A stretch of 64,000 nucleotides of DNA. It comes from Lentinula raphanica (lineage: Eukaryota; Basidiomycota; Agaricomycetes; Agaricales; Omphalotaceae). The position numbers and the translations under genes were made by a program. The DNA is taken from the NCBI GenBank assembly GCA_027919835.1, contig JANVFP010000026.1, positions 62,001 through 126,000 of the forward strand, read 5' to 3'. Within the stretch, counting starts at the first letter, position 1, and each line of letters opens with the position of its first letter. Below are positions 9,600 to 22,731 of the stretch, piece by piece. The notes under the pieces were generated by a model. That model worked only from the letters and a program-made list of their open reading frames with translations, searched no databases and had not been told where the DNA came from.

Positions 9600-11759
9600 T
9601 CAGATCCTGGTCAAAATCAAACCGACTGCAACATAGAAAATCATCAACGGCGGGGTGACTATGCAATAGCTCCAGAAGATAGTACGCGAAATGAGTCGTT
9701 CGAATGCATCTCCTGACGCAGCCTGAGTGATCTGAGTAGACAGAAATCAGTTGAAGCTCATAGACTAAATGCAATGGAAAGCGGCACGGACCTGGGCAAG
9801 CGTTAAGGCGGGTGGGGAAGCAATCAGGATTACATTTGAAACAACGAAAACAGGGCTGGAAGAATGCGTGGTTAGAAAACAGAAATATGACGTATTCAAA
9901 CACAAACAACTCACTCTTCAAAAACACTATGCCAATCCTCCTTCGCCGCGAAAGTGACAAGCGGCATGAGGACCAACGGCGTCAACACCATCCTCGACAG
10001 CACTGCAATGTAGACCGTCTTCGTCTCACCCAGAAGCGGCTTATTCCCATCATTAGATCCGAGAAAAGCAGGACGTCGCTTGCGTTTCGGGTTCAACTTC
10101 ATAAACAGTTCTTTACAATGTTGAATCGCGGAAGGACGAGAGGAATGCCCGAGTGGCTTGCATCTATTGTCCACACCATCACCTTCTGTAGAAACAACAC
10201 CTGCCTCTTGTACACCTTCCATCCTGGTGGGAATGACATCCGTTTCATCGCTCGATTGCTCTTTCTCTTTGAAAAAGTAAGCGCCCAAGACCACGAGCGT
10301 TACTGGGATGGAACAGGCTCCAGCACTTTCCAAGGCACCTTTAATAGGATACAGGTGCACCTCCAAAGTATGCTGAACAGAGGGAATCAGCGCGACGATG
10401 ATCGACAGGAAGGCGGCGTATAGAGGGACCGTCATGAAATCTGTGAACCCGTGCCAGAGTTTCGACAACGGGTGCAAGAAATATCTTCGGAAGACAGTCG
10501 GATGAGCAGACACTTGCGAATGACGAGAGCGAGTAGAGCGTGACATGGACGATTGGCGGTCATCGGGTTGCCTAGTGAACACTTCAGCGTTACGAGCACC
10601 ATCTTCTTCTTCTTCCATCAGAGGGCGCTCCTCCCCCATTCTGGTGTCGTCTAGATCCTGAAGCGACAATCTCGACTGGTTGGGGGAGTTCGGGAACGAC
10701 CGATAGAAGTATGACGACCGATGAAGATGACTCTTCGAAAGATCGGGACGAGCGCGAAGAGTGGCGTCGTTGTCGTACACTTTGACTGGTGGAGGTGGAG
10801 GTGAAGGTGATGACTCCCTCGTGAACGAATCATCGATAATGATACTGGGAGTTTTGGATTGACGACCTTGTTCGGGACTGTCGACCATAGTTGCAGTAGA
10901 TGCAGAGGGCAACATGGCTTCTAGGTCGTGGATATGCGACTCATCTCCGTCCTCAGGCAAACGTATCGGGGAATCCAGAGGGTCATCAGCCTGAGCAAGC
11001 AAACGGACACCATAACTCCAGCGAAGCTGGAAGATACGTATAAGCATGAAAAGTAAGCTGTGAGAGGTATACAACATACGATCATGCCAAATGTGCTGTA
11101 CAAAACCAGATAAGTCAATGCTCGACCGAGCATCGCGTTCTTGTTGTCATCCGGGGACCATTTCAATCCATGCACGGTGACTACGAGGGATTGCATAAGT
11201 GCAACAGGTAGGGAGTTAGAATTCATGAACATAGAGGCGGCGATGGCGAAGCTCCTGGAACGTGCAGCTTGAGAAACTCGGTATGCATAATTAGATCTAA
11301 TGAGCGCACCTCTGTGATCTACTTAGCCGAAAGGTAACACCCAAAAACCACGCTACACACATCGACACTACCGTGACAATGATAAAGAAGATCGGGATGA
11401 CCCATAATTCGCGCAACTTTTCTATAGACATCAAGAGCTTGATTAGCCATTGGAACCGCCGAGATGAGACGTGTAACGGTGTCTACCTGGTGAAAGAAAG
11501 AAGGCGACTTTTGAGAAGAGCAGACAAGGCGTAAAGAGGGAAACGTTGATTCTGTTCATCTGCTTTTGCGTCTTCTTGTCGAGAATGCCTTTCCAGGCGA
11601 GCACATAGCCGGCAAGACATAACAGAAAGACTTCAAGAATTGACTAAAGACGACGTCAATCGAGAGTTAAACTGCGTTTGAATGTGAGGGGACCGGACAT
11701 ACCGCGAAAACGGTGATCAGCAGACTGCCGACATTCAAAGGACTTGAAGAGAAAATCAT
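9600..11759 (-). CDS. Auxin efflux carrier (AEC/PIN-like) family membrane transporter
   Basis: This is a fungal member of the AEC superfamily, integral to the ER or plasma membrane; its substrate in fungi is not established. It starts at ATG 11759 (MIFSSSPLNVGSLLITVFA). The N-terminal bundle follows: SILEVFLLCLAGYVLAWKGILDKK, RINVSLFTPCLLFSKVAFFLSP, LRELWVIPIFFIIVTVVSM and FMNSNSLPVALMQSLVVTV (with the NSNSLP motif). The large Ser/Pro/Asp-rich cytosolic loop, about 200 residues (10.5-11.0 kb), contains EERPLMEEEEDGA. The C-terminal bundle includes FMTVPLYAAFLSIIVALIPS, SIPVTLVVLGAYFF, VLSRMVLTPLVLMPLV, PPALTLAQITQ and, last, FYVAVGLILTRI with the stop at 9600. It is typical in length (about 600 aa) for fungal paralogues with an expanded loop. 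It is transcribed in the same direction as its MAPEG and ECM4-type neighbours. Confidence 0.88.
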
Positions 11760-13673
11760 TGTTTGCCCAGGCAAAAGTTAATTGGGATATGCTGAAAGGT
11801 GTATAAGTACCAGGTTTGCCAATGCCAAGAGTTGATTTTTGGGATACGAACGCGAGAAGAGACGAAAGGGAAGCAACTGTAATGAAAAACGTCAGAATGA
11901 TGCTCCAGAAGCTATCGAGATTGCAAATTGAAGCACCAAAAGCACCAAAGAGAAAGCGAGAGATGATAGTTGGGGACCAGCCTAGGAAAAAGCTGAACCT
12001 CGTTTTCCACAGCGAAGGTCGATCACAAAAATATCTTTCCACGCAGCTAAGCTTGGATCCGTCGCGCAGTCCGTCGGCCACACAGCTTTGCCTCAAACAA
12101 AGAAACCACCACTCACAGTGTAGTCGCTCTGACTAACAACCTATGCTTTGAAAATTTGCGTAGCAAGCCTTAAGGCTTTGCCTAATGGCGGTCGACAACG
12201 AACGTTGAAGATGTTCAGCGTCATCGGCGAGCGCTGATTGTTGTATTCTATCTTGCGCTATCTCTTGCTATTGAGATGACACTATGTTCATCACGTACAG
12301 CCTTCTCTAGACTCTGTTCTCTGTGCCAAGTCTCCCACTGTGCCCTATCATTATGTGTCCCGAGGTGTCCCGGTACTTCTGATAACCTCAAGATACGATG
12401 CGAAGGGCTCCAATTATTGGGAAACATCTGCAGAGCGTCATCGAAGATTCCAGCAAACCAAATACTAGTCGACCTTACTCGACACTGTGGCGGTCAAAAC
12501 CCGACGCGTCTCTTGGCTGACGCTCATGCGTTCCACCATTGCCAAGCGTTCCCAAGAATCATCATCCTGAATCATCGAGTAGAGTCTGGATCCAAGGCGA
12601 TGACCAAGTTCCTGATCTGTTCAGAGAGCTGTTGAACCAGCTTTGTAATGTGTTCCTCCATCTTCAACATTCTTCACCAGTCGTTCGGAATCCGGATACT
12701 AGCACTGCCAGACTTGCCTTGCTTTTCGAAGGACAACCAGATCAAGTTCCCAAGCGCGATGTGATGGAATAGAAGGTTTTGCGTGCACCACTGTGTCCTC
12801 CGAGTCATTGCTTCGCCAGTTTCTGATCTGTAGTGGACTCTGATATCCGGCTAGAAGCCTCGATTCCGTCACCAACCCGCTAACTACTCCGTGGCATAGG
12901 GTGAGTGCTAAACATGCTTTTCAGAACCAATTTTTACTATCATAGAGTCATCCAGGCTAACTTGAAGCAACCAAGCCGGGCCCGGGATTCCGCATCGTTC
13001 TCTCTCCAAACTAATCAGCCTCCCTATGTATAGCAATGGGTTCTCTTATCATTCTTCCAACAATTAGTGCAGAGGCCGGCCTTTCCAAGTATGCGAGACA
13101 GACTAACAGTCAAAGCTCAAAAGTCAAGACCCTCCACCAAGCCCACAACTCCAGCTCCCAGCTCCTCCCGAGCCCGAAGAACCATAGGGACCCATTGATG
13201 CTTGATTGATGCCTGGAAGAGGGGGCAGAGGATCCTGTATTGACGGAGAAGGTTAGTCCTATAGCCTACTTTCTCTCGTTATGACCTGGCAAGACGATTC
13301 GTTCATTTGTGCTTCTACCGCACTTTCCAAACCCCGCCTAGTGTGGCGTCAGGAAAACGGCCACCGGTACATGGGGGAGGGTGACGAAGGTCGGAGGTGT
13401 GTACAGACTTGATCGTGCTACGGATCTAGAGACCAGCTGGCCCGAGAGATGTCGTAGGATTCGGAATGCCGTTTCCGCAATATACACAGTAGAACTTCTT
13501 TACTGAAGTTTCACCTGAACTTTGCAATACTTTCGATGAACTCCGAGTCGTGAATGCGTTGTTATTCACAAGTTTCGTGGAGTCAATACTAAACCAAGAT
13601 ACAATGTTTTTGGAGGACGATATTTATGAGATTTACAAGTACAACAATATTTCGATGCTAGCTCAGAAAGTCC
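11760..13673. other. Long intergenic region, no recognised gene
   Basis: It contains the AEC promoter and the ECM4-type 3' flank. Open stretches (for example 12276-12635 and 12539-12772 on +) have no conserved motif, no signal peptide and poor splice context. I see no coding family, tRNA or repeat in it. A non-coding transcript cannot be excluded. Confidence 0.4.
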
Positions 13674-15039
13674 CTAAAGTGGTTGAATCACTGGGATAGG
13701 TCCAACGGGGACGATTCGAGTCGGATTGATCTGATGAGGTATTATCATTACGAGTTCTGGAGATTCGTATGGCCTATACTCACCGAGGGATGTGACCAGT
13801 AATAGTGCGTTTTGATATGTTCGAAGTTGGTACAATCTTTGAATGCGGCGTTGTTCCAGTACAGGTTTTTCATCCACCTATCGTTGAGGTGGGGACTTTA
13901 CAACCAGAATGTGCAAGGACAAATTAGCGACACGTACTTATTGATATTTGGATAGCCGTTACGAATGTCTCGAATGTTACACTTGAAATGGCCAACATAT
14001 ACTGGATCGAATCGAATCTATTATGCGAGGTGAAGCCATGGAAAATACCAAGGAGGAAGGATCGACGACGACGTACTATGGTGACCCAGAGTCTCACATC
14101 ACACTCTGTAAGTTGATCTCCAACGATGTACTTCTTATCCCCAGCTAAGATGGTTTCAACTCTATCGAGTGCTTCAAAGACCTGTTTCACGGCGGTAGAG
14201 TATGCTTCTTGAGTGGTAGCAAACCCAGTTCGGTAGACACCATCTAAACACCACTGACGATCAGAGACGGCCTGGAAAAGGAGACCCTCAACTCACTGTT
14301 AATATTTGGATAGATCCATTCGTTCAATTCGTCGATCTTAGGTCGCAAAGACTCCGGGTACAGGTCCACCTCCGCATACTCCTTCGGAAGCAGATGGTTG
14401 AAAGCAGTATTGAGTATACGAATGATTTCCGAGCTTTCGTTGTTAACGATGGTCTTCTCTTTCTTATCCCACAGTACCGGTACAGTGAATCGTCCGCTGT
14501 AGTCAGGCGCGGTGGAGAGATAGAGGTCCTTGATATGTTGAGAGTTGTACAACGGGTCCACATCTGCTCCTGGGAATGGGTCGACTGAGGCGAATGGCCA
14601 GCCGTTCGATCCCATGCGAGGGGATACAACGGAAACAGCTAAAATGATGTGCATGTTAGACATATGAAGCGGAATCCGGACTGGAACGCACAAATGAAAT
14701 CATCTAACCCTTTGAGCTTGCGAACAATGAGAGTTCTGGTTGCCCATGCTTTAATTGTGATACATTAGGTTCATGTAGAGGGCATTGAGCATGGACGTAC
14801 GACAAGCGTAAGAGACATAGAGATGATATCGATCTAGAGGAACCAATGATTCAGCCAGAACAAACCGAAGGAATGTCAGCTCGAGACTTCACACCTTTCT
14901 CAGGTTCAAACCTCCCCCCTTTCTCAATAACATTCCTGAATGTTGCATCCAATCTCTTGAAAGACCCATCGGACTCGGTTTTCATCTTAGCGATATCGCT
15001 TTGGTGAGACACGTCCCTCGAGTTTGCAGTAGTAACCAT
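13674..15039 (-). CDS. ECM4: Glutathionyl-hydroquinone reductase (Xi-class GST, ECM4/GTO-like)
   Basis: It reduces S-glutathionyl-hydroquinones using GSH through a catalytic cysteine; in fungi it is linked to quinone and lignin-derived phenol detoxification, mostly in the cytosol. From ATG 15039 it reads MVTTANSRDVSHQSD and FKRLDATFRNVIEKGGRFEPEKG, then [25 protein letters not shown], with the CPWATR catalytic motif split by an intron. VSPRMGSNGWPFA, GRFTVPVLWDKKEKTIVNNESSEIIRI, the helical C-terminal domain YPNINSE and NGVYRTGFATTQEAY follow, then VGDQLTECDVRLW, FDPVYVGHFKCNIRDI and NINKWMKNLYW. These are diagnostic of the family. The stop is at 13674 after PVIQPL. An upstream in-frame ATG at 15192 would add a possible presequence, but an intron or 5' UTR there is equally plausible. 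Confidence 0.93.
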
Positions 15040-15744
15040 CGTTCGAATTCGAGTGCCAAAAGGTGTTGCAAACAGAGATGTTTTCGCTGGGGAACAGTGG
15101 GGTCGATATATCTTGGGAGAAAGTTGCGCAAATTGGAAGGACAGCCTGATAAATATGCGATGACAATTCTGAACACAAATCCAAATTCTCACATTAACCG
15201 TCTTCAGACCGGGCAGTGAACTGTGACATCATAGAAAATAAGCGCTATCGAGCGCTTAAAAGCTGCTTTAAATTTCTCCCATGTACTTCCGTGTACTAAG
15301 GCAGTTTTAGACCTTGGAACGTCCACAGAGCTATACCCCGAACACTCTACACCAAAAATACTTTCCTATTATTTGCTTCCAATATGTCCCCTTCTTCCGA
15401 CGTCTTTCCGGCTACCAAGCACTCGCATGGAAACCAAATGCAAATTGGATACATATGACCACGAGCTCACATTTCAAGCATGGCTAACACAACTCTTTCC
15501 AGTCAAAGCTTCCTCACGCATCCCTTCGATCCTGCAGACCTATTTCTTTTCGCGGGCCGCGAACCTTGTGTGACCGCAGTATCCTACGACTTTCGGCCTC
15601 AAATTAGCTACTGTTTCGTTCGGACATCGTCATCTCTTGTGGGGAAGAAGCTTCCTTCCCAACAAGTGGTAAGTTAGTCAGTATAAAAAGAGCTCTATTT
15701 CTGAGTTTTCATGGAGACGTATCCATAACCATCTGGTGGTCAAC
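15040..15744. promoter_or_regulatory. Divergent intergenic region between ECM4-like and GH53 genes
   Basis: It must hold promoters for both flanking genes. It includes the GCGC dyad at 15236-15260. A TATA-like TATAAAAAGAGC about 60 bp upstream of the GH53 ATG (near 15682) is a plausible core promoter for that secreted enzyme. Confidence 0.5.
15236..15260. promoter_or_regulatory. GCGC/TTAA dyad upstream of ECM4-like gene
   Basis: AAATAAGCGCT and AGCGCTTAAA form an inverted pair with a short spacer, about 200 bp upstream of the chosen ATG, or about 45 bp from the alternative ATG at 15192. It is the same pattern as at 2282, 26221 and 57061. Confidence 0.45.
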
Positions 15745-17340
15745 ATGCTGTTCTGGCATTTCCTCATAGCCTCCATCTCGTTGCCTCTGGTCAATTCCCT
15801 CACCTATCACGGCGCGGACTACTCGTCCCTTGTCAATCTCGAAAACTCCGGCATCACCTATACGGATTCCGGAACCAGTTCAGTGGGATTCAGGTCGTCT
15901 TTTCGAAGCCTAGACTGATGTTTCCCCTTTTTTCTTTCACTACAATCAGCTGGGAAGTTTGATACCATCCTTGCTAACCACGGTGTCAATTTGGCACGAA
16001 TTCGCATATGGACGAGTACAGACGATGCCGATTATAGTCTAGACTATGGGCTTGCCCTAGCTAAGAGAGCCGTCGCCGCTGGGATGTCTCTCTTGATTGG
16101 TGAAAAGTTCATTGCCTTTTTCATTTCTATCCTCACTGACCTTGGGTCCTGCAGATCTTCATTATTCTGACACCTGTATGTTCATCTGACGTATATCTCC
16201 ATCGTCAAATACTCACTTTGTTCTATGCAGGGGCCGACCCAGGAGACCAAGCCATACCTTCCTCCTGGCCGACAGACCTCGATGGTTTGAACACCGAGAT
16301 TTACGAGTTAGTACCCTTTACTCAGTCTTGCTCAATAGTACCATGTCTAATCCGGGTTCTTGTCTCAAGCTACACCAATAGCCTGGTGACAGCCTTCGCA
16401 GATCAAGGAACTCCCATCGATTTTCTGCAGGTCAGTATAATAGTCGATTAACTTGTGAATGTCTTTGTGCAACACAAAACAAACCCGTAGATCGGGAATG
16501 AAATCAACAGTGGAATCCTATTCCCTACAGGCGAAATCTCCGTAAACGGTTACTCCCCTCTATCCCAACTCTTGCACTCAGCCGCCAACGGAGCTCACGA
16601 CGCTTCTGACACCGTCAAGGTCGTCGTCCATCTCGCTAACGGTTGGGATGGTTCCGCGATGAGCTCTTTCTACGAACAGATCTTCATCCAAGGTGAATTC
16701 GCCACGACCGATTTTGACGTGATGGGCTTTTCGTTCTATCCGTTCTACGATTCGGCTGCTACATATTCTGCGCTTCAGTCAAGCTTGAACAATCTTGTCG
16801 CGACGTATGGCAAGGTATGTATCAACACGCTTTTCCAGACAGATGTTCATTCTGGCTTATTTTTGACATGCGATCTAACAGGATGTGATGGTCGTAGAGA
16901 CCGACTGGCCTAGTTCTGGATCATGTTCTGGTGTTACTCTTTCAGAAGATTTTGCTATCTCGACTTCTGGCCAGGAATCTTGGGTAAGTTTCGCACTTGA
17001 ATGGCAAATCAATAAACCCTTCTCATTCTCGGCTATCCAAGGTATCCGGTATAACTGAGATACTCGCTGGTCTATCAGATGGTCATGGATTGGGAGTCGT
17101 CTATTGGGAACCTGGCTGGATCGGTAATGACGGTAAGTTTGCAGTTCTAGGGTGTAGCTATATCATGCTCAAGAAGTTACCACGAACAGGACTCGGAAGT
17201 AGCTGCTCAGTGAGTTTTAATGCAAGAGATCCTTCTTTATAACACTCATCTCTTGTTTTTCTCTTCTCCAGGACAATTTAGTCGTCGATGATTCAGGAAA
17301 TACTCTAGCATCCATTGACTTGTTCTCTGCTGATATGTAA
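15745..17340 (+). CDS. Arabinogalactan endo-beta-1,4-galactanase, GH53, secreted (paralogue A)
   Basis: It hydrolyses beta-1,4-galactan side chains of type I arabinogalactan in plant cell-wall pectin. ATG 15745 begins a signal peptide, MLFWHFLIASISLPLVNS, directly before LTYHGADYSSL. Further family blocks are GVNLARIRIWTS, MSLLIDLHYSDTWADPG-Q, DFLQIGNEIN (general acid/base Glu), VVVHLANGWD, FDVMGFSFYPFY, DVMVVETDWPSSG (nucleophile Glu), GLGVVYWEPGWIGN, and LFSADM at the stop at 17340. There are about nine short introns. The frame is intact, the length (about 335 aa) is normal for fungal GH53, and both catalytic Glu are present. It is strongly similar to the copy at 42742-44312. Confidence 0.95.
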
Positions 17341-17764
17341 AACACTATTATGGTCAGACTCATGGGGCCACGAATGATGAAGTTTGTTCTTTTCAATTGA
17401 AACCACCCTCCAAAATTTTGTGAATCAATTTTGAATTGACCTCTCCAATTTCTTTCGTGTTCAGGAGTAAATCTGTACACCGTATAGAACCGGACAATGA
17501 TTGTTGACGAAACACGCCCTCACAGTCACGCAAAGTTTTTCTTCCTAGTATATGTAAGTAGGCTGCGTGCATGATGAGTTAGGCTTGATAAGATTGAAAC
17601 TGTACAACATTATACGAGAGCGAACAGAGCCAAAACAGAAAGCAGAGCAAATTTTATGGACACAAAACAACCATAATTTCGAACCAAATCCAGCCGGTTC
17701 AGTCAAGAGTGGAAGAGTAGATAGCAGAGCAAAAATTTGTATCAGAATATCAAACCAATCATCT
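17341..17764. other. Intergenic, convergent 3' ends
   Basis: This is 3' flank of the GH53 gene (+) and the zinc-finger/coiled-coil gene (-). No other feature was seen. Confidence 0.4.
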
Positions 17765-20700
17765 TCAAGATTCCTCAGTCTTCGAACTAGTGCCCGTCGC
17801 ACTGTTAGCCTCAGCAGCGTCAACAGCTTCCAAAATATCCAGCTCCGCATCTGCACTTGGACCAGATGAGACCTCTTTCCCAGACATCGACCCTCCATAT
17901 GCCGACCCTCCACCAGCAGCAGCTCGTGCAGCTTGTTGCCGCCTCAACGCTTTTGTCGTCGCTGGCGTATCATAATCATCAGGGTCATCATCAACTCCGG
18001 CAAGCGCAGCAATATCCACATCTTCCTCGTTCCGAGATTTCGCATGCGGTCGTGGAGACGCCGCCTGGTCCACCAAAGCGGCAATGTCCCCTTCGACCTC
18101 TGCCTCTGGATCGTCCAAATCGGCTTCGGCGTCCCCATCCGCATCCGCATCGATATCCATACCACTCCCGGAACCGTTGGAGTGTACAGATGCATTGGAA
18201 GTGTGGTTTCGAGAGTTAGAGATGGTCATGGAGGTGGCAAGATTGGATCGAGTAGAGGGTGCAGGAGACGAACGACGAGAGCCTCTGGAGCCATCAACGA
18301 TGGATCCGGCTCTACTAGCAGCTTTGCTTGTCGGACGAGAACCAGATTTAGTAGATTTGTTAAAAGGAGTTGAAGTGACCACCCGGGCATTTGAGGTGCT
18401 TCGAATGGACGAAACCGTAGGCTCTTCAAAAGTGTGCCTTCCATTATCCACAATAACGGTATCCGTGCGGCCAATCTTGGCGCTTGCATTTTCACGTTGG
18501 GGAGTAGGAAAGCTCCCATAGGAGGAAGATGAATTCCCAATGGTTGTCTGGGAGCGGTTATGGGCTTGTTGAGCAGCGAGGAGTTGTGCTTGTTCTATCG
18601 TGCCTCTGCGTTCGACACGTTTCATTTTCTTGCGACACCTAATCGGAAAGGAAGCCCGTTAGAACAATTGAATGGAAGAAGGAAGATTTGAACTTTCCTA
18701 TCGCAAACCGTTCCGGGACCCATCGGTCCTGGGCCCCACTTTTCGACACATTTACCCTCTTTATATCGACCGGGCATGCCACACTGCCTGCATATCCTCT
18801 GTCCTTGCTCGTTTGTAGGCGGGAAGGGTGAAGTCGTAGGAGCCAAGTTGACCGAGGTGAGAGGGAGGGAACTAGTAGAATTATTAGGAGCGACCGGATT
18901 CGGATTAGCAGCAGGTGATTTTGTTTCTGCGAATCAATCGCATCAGAAGAGGTTTACATCGATTCAAGAAAAGACTCTACCTTCAACTACGTTAGCACTG
19001 CTAGCGTTTGCACTTGTGTTGCTGAATTTACTCTTTTTCACTGGTGCTCCGGTTTGCACAGGAGCAAAGACGTGTGTCTGATATTGAACTTGTCCGGGTC
19101 CAGTAGATTGAGATAATGAACCTTCCCTTCGGTCGATCTCTTCACGAAGCGTGGGTTCGCTTCTGAGCACTCGGCGAGAGGAACCTGGCCGTGAAGATGA
19201 GGTGTAAGGTGGCGAGTGAGGTCCCGATGGAGGACCAGACTGAGGATTATTATATTGGACAACATGTGGAGGTGGAGGTGGTCCTCCAAGATGCTGCGAC
19301 GAATGGTGTGCAGATAAGTGCTGATCATGTGGGGACAGGGAATGTTGAGATGGCTGGGGCGCATATTGAGGAGCATCTCTAGAATCATAAACGATCCCAC
19401 TCGCATGCGAGCCCATAGGCCGCGCTTTTGCTCGGCCAGAGACCAGGACTTGCGAGGCACCTGGCAGGCCGTTTCCATTAAGCTGCATATGCTGTTCGTC
19501 ACTCGTAGTGGCAAGTAGCATTTCATCAAGATCCATACTGCCCTCGCTTCCTCGACTGTGACTTCGTCCGGGGCTGTAAGATCGCGAACGGTCACGTCTT
19601 CGCCTCCGTCTATCATCGTGATATTCTCGGGGGTGGTCTTGCGACCGATGAGGATGCTCGTAGCTGGGCTGGTTTGACACTGGGTAGAGATTACCTGGAT
19701 GATCGGGAGCGTGCATTGAAGCAGAGTCTGGGTGGCGTCTGTCACGATGCCTGGAGCTAGAGCTAGACGAGGCCGCGAGGGGAGGAGGTGGGACTTGACT
19801 CTGTGGGTAAGGGATGTTTTGTATCATCGTGTGCTGGTGTGGTTGCATGTGAGAAGGTGAAAGGGGATGGTTCGACCCGCCTGGAGGCGGGGGTTGCTGT
19901 AAATGTGGAGCAGGTTGGTAATAGGTCGGCGAGACACCGCTGCCTGACGCATGATGCGGGTGCTGGAGTAAAAAAAAAGGTAAATAACGACCATTGAAAC
20001 CGGAAAGCGAGCACAGGAAACACTTACATCGTCTTGGTACCTGACTCGTTTGCTATTGGGCCCGATTGTGTATGCATATGCGTCCATACTACCGCTTCGA
20101 GGTCTTCGAGCCCCGTGTCTTTCTTCGCGTGAATATTCATGCCTTCGAGATGGCAGCGTCAAGACGCCGTTGGAATTATAGCTTCTGTCGTATTTCATGA
20201 GTTCACCATCTGCCATTTGTGGAAAATCTTTGAACATATGGCTGTAGTCCCGTACACCGCCGTTACCACTTTTGACGATTCGGTCAAAACCCATTCGGAC
20301 ATCTTTACCTGCACTATCGAGACGTTCGAGGTACTGGTTTAGTTGTGTCCAGAGGTCGCTGATGGCTATCCGCCTTGCGATCTCTTCGTCCCGTACCTCC
20401 TCGGCTGCGGTCACCGACTCACGCAATTGCCTGATTTTTTCTGTGGCGGCAGCGAGTTGGTTAGCTTGATCTTTGGATCGGACATCGTCCAACGAAGCAT
20501 CATTCTTGTCCTCTCCTTTTGTGATTTCTGGCTGACCCCTTTCGGATTCGGGTGTGGCGCCTTTCCCAAGAAGGTCCCTGTAGTCTTTAGCGAGTACTTC
20601 AAAGTGATCTGCCCTGCTTGTCTCTATTTTCAGCTTTTCTTTCAAAGAATCAATCTGGATTAAGGCATTGGAGAGTAAGGAAGCAAGGGTATGAGCAGGG

Positions 20701-20858
20701 GGGTTATTGGATGTCGGAGAAGGTGGTAGGGGAGGCGCAGCAGGAGCGGTAGGAGGAGACTTTGGTTTTGTTGTCGCAGGCGAAGTTACGGTAGGAGGGG
20801 CAGGAGATTTGGACATTCTAGGCTGTGCGCCTGATTGGACAAGCACGTCTACATCCAT
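17765..20858 (-). CDS. Coiled-coil, four-cysteine (GATA-like) zinc-finger protein, probable nuclear regulator
   Basis: I do not recognise a named orthologue. From ATG 20858 (MDVDVLVQSG) there is a Pro/Ala/Ser-rich leader, then a coiled coil (IQIDSLKEKLKIETSRADHF and LAAATEKIRQLRESVTAAEE). IAISDLWTQLNQYLERLDSAG follows, then a long disordered His/Pro/Ser/Arg-rich middle with RRRRRRDRSRSYSPGRSHSRG (RS-like). Next is one cysteine module, ICRQCGMPGRYKEGKC to VCDRCRKKMKRVERRGT. The pairs CxxC and CxxC are 25 residues apart and end in a basic stretch, resembling a GATA-type finger with an extended loop. The tail is Ser/Asp-rich with an alternating D/A stretch (MDIDADADGDAEADLD). In-frame sequence with a good GT-AG intron would allow an earlier ATG at 20928 (MRLLNE joined to MDVD). 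A nuclear DNA- or chromatin-binding role is inferred. Confidence 0.8.
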
Positions 20859-20928
20859 TTCATTCTAAGTCGCGTATGATCATGCACATCCAAAGGACGA
20901 ACATGAAGAGACTCACAAGCAATCTCAT

Positions 20929-22731
20929 TCAAAGGAGCATGAACGCGTAAAAGATTATTCGAAGAGAAAAATAAGGCGGGATTGGGACAAAGATGGGAAA
21001 GTATGTGGGGGGGCGCGAAGAGGGCGGCAAGGCCAAGTATTTATTGGGCCACGCCTCCTCTTATTTCCCATCGGCACTTTTTCCAAAGGCCTATCCCGAA
21101 CCAGAAATGGAATCAAGGAACCTTCTATAATGCCATAACGGCGGTGCCGACTTCCGTGCCAGACATGAGGCGCGTGCCGAGACCCCGGCCACCTCTTCAT
21201 ATTTGTTTTCAACTGTTTTCCTTCGCCGCTCTGGTTCCTTCCCGAGCATCATATATCAGATTGACCCGTGGGATAATACTGCGCCAGGAAACATTGTTCT
21301 CAAGGCCCCCGGGGACTGGCGCGATCACCGACGCTTATTTGCGGGCATGAACGATTGCCATATGGGTTGGCATAGCGGGGATCAGTAACGTATCCACGTC
21401 TTGCCTTTTCTCCTTTTGTTCATTTTTCGGGAAAAGCTTGTTCTTCAGACCAAGGTAAAGCGCATCCAACAACATCCATCACAAAACCTCCGTGGCATCA
21501 AAAAGAACGAAAGAAGAATCATGACGGACATCCATCGAAATCCTTCATCACAAAAAAGCCTCCATCAGCATCAGATAAATCAGCGCTCCGTCACTGGCGC
21601 TCCGCTCCCGGAGGTGTACGAAAAAAGGTAGGACTTTGCATAAGCTCACAATATTGGCGGGTGATCTCCTTCTACCTGAATGGTCAATAACATTTCACGG
21701 AGCGGGACTCTTGCGGGTTTTATGGCAAGGTAAATCTTGTCACACTAAAACCGTTGAATTAGCTTACGACACTGGTACGCCAGAGCCGTGCACTATTCGT
21801 GCACTAGAAGCTTCACTGCGCGCTGCACGTTGCACGAAGCTCCGACTACATCGCAGCCAATGGTACCAGAAAAAGCTCACACAAAATCCAATGAGCAAAT
21901 GTTTTGAGACCGTTGAACAAGGATGTTTGTTTTCACCAATTTTACAGCAGTACAGCAAGACTCGGGGTTGGTAGTGTAAGCCACAGAAAACCCCGATGGC
22001 TGATATCGCAGACTTTGAGAATGGTGGCTGCGGGAGAATCCTTGAACATGCGAAGCACTGAAGGTGGGCCGCCCTGATACTAGAACTCGTGATTCCGCAT
22101 TCTGCTTCTTGGTAATATTCTGCAAGCCATGGGATATTGAATGCGTTGCGGAACATGGGAGGTTGGAGGTTCGGGAAATCGGATACTGTGATAGGAAATG
22201 ATGAAAAAAGCTGTCGGTCGAAGATCGATAAAAAAGAACAAACGAACATACAGAAATAGAAATCAAAGTGTCCTCAGAAGTTTAATAGCGTCAATCGACT
22301 GTCAGGCCCAAGGCGCGAGGCAACCTCCAATAGCATCATCTGATCGATTTTGACTTGAAGAATGCCGCCACTGCAGCAGTAAAGTAGTTGAGTGCACTGG
22401 TCTATCCTCTTCTATCCTCGATTCTTTGGCGCTACTCTATCTTGGAAAAACAAGTGACAGATTTTCATTTCACAGCTTTCCAAGCGTCTCTCAAGTTTGC
22501 CACGAACGCCGCCTTCAATTTCGTTGTAGAACGGTAAAGAAGCATGGACCCTCGCGAATGTTGATCGCTGTTGAGGACGATGAACGAACCCTGGTTCACG
22601 CGATGACAAATACGTGTGACTGGTCAATGGACGGATTTACCGTCTCCTACTCGATTGAATAGCTACCATAAGCGGTGAATCCGGTGTCCTCCAAGCTCCT
22701 CCAAGCTCCTCCCAAGCTGCTTCTTTCTTTC
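20929..22731. other. Divergent intergenic region, no recognised gene
   Basis: It holds the promoters of the zinc-finger/coiled-coil gene and the bestrophin gene. Open stretches (such as 21636-21974 on + and 21877-22266 on -) have no family resemblance. A direct duplication of TCCAAGCTCCT lies just before the bestrophin ATG (about 22689-22712). Confidence 0.4.

Noticed and set aside
12276..12772. Overlapping plus-strand ORFs with many Ser/Cys residues
   Set aside because: There is no family resemblance, the frames overlap each other, and there is no splice pattern.
17944..18625. Several long ORFs on both strands opposite the zinc-finger/coiled-coil gene
   Set aside because: They are shadow frames of a GC-rich, low-complexity coding exon.
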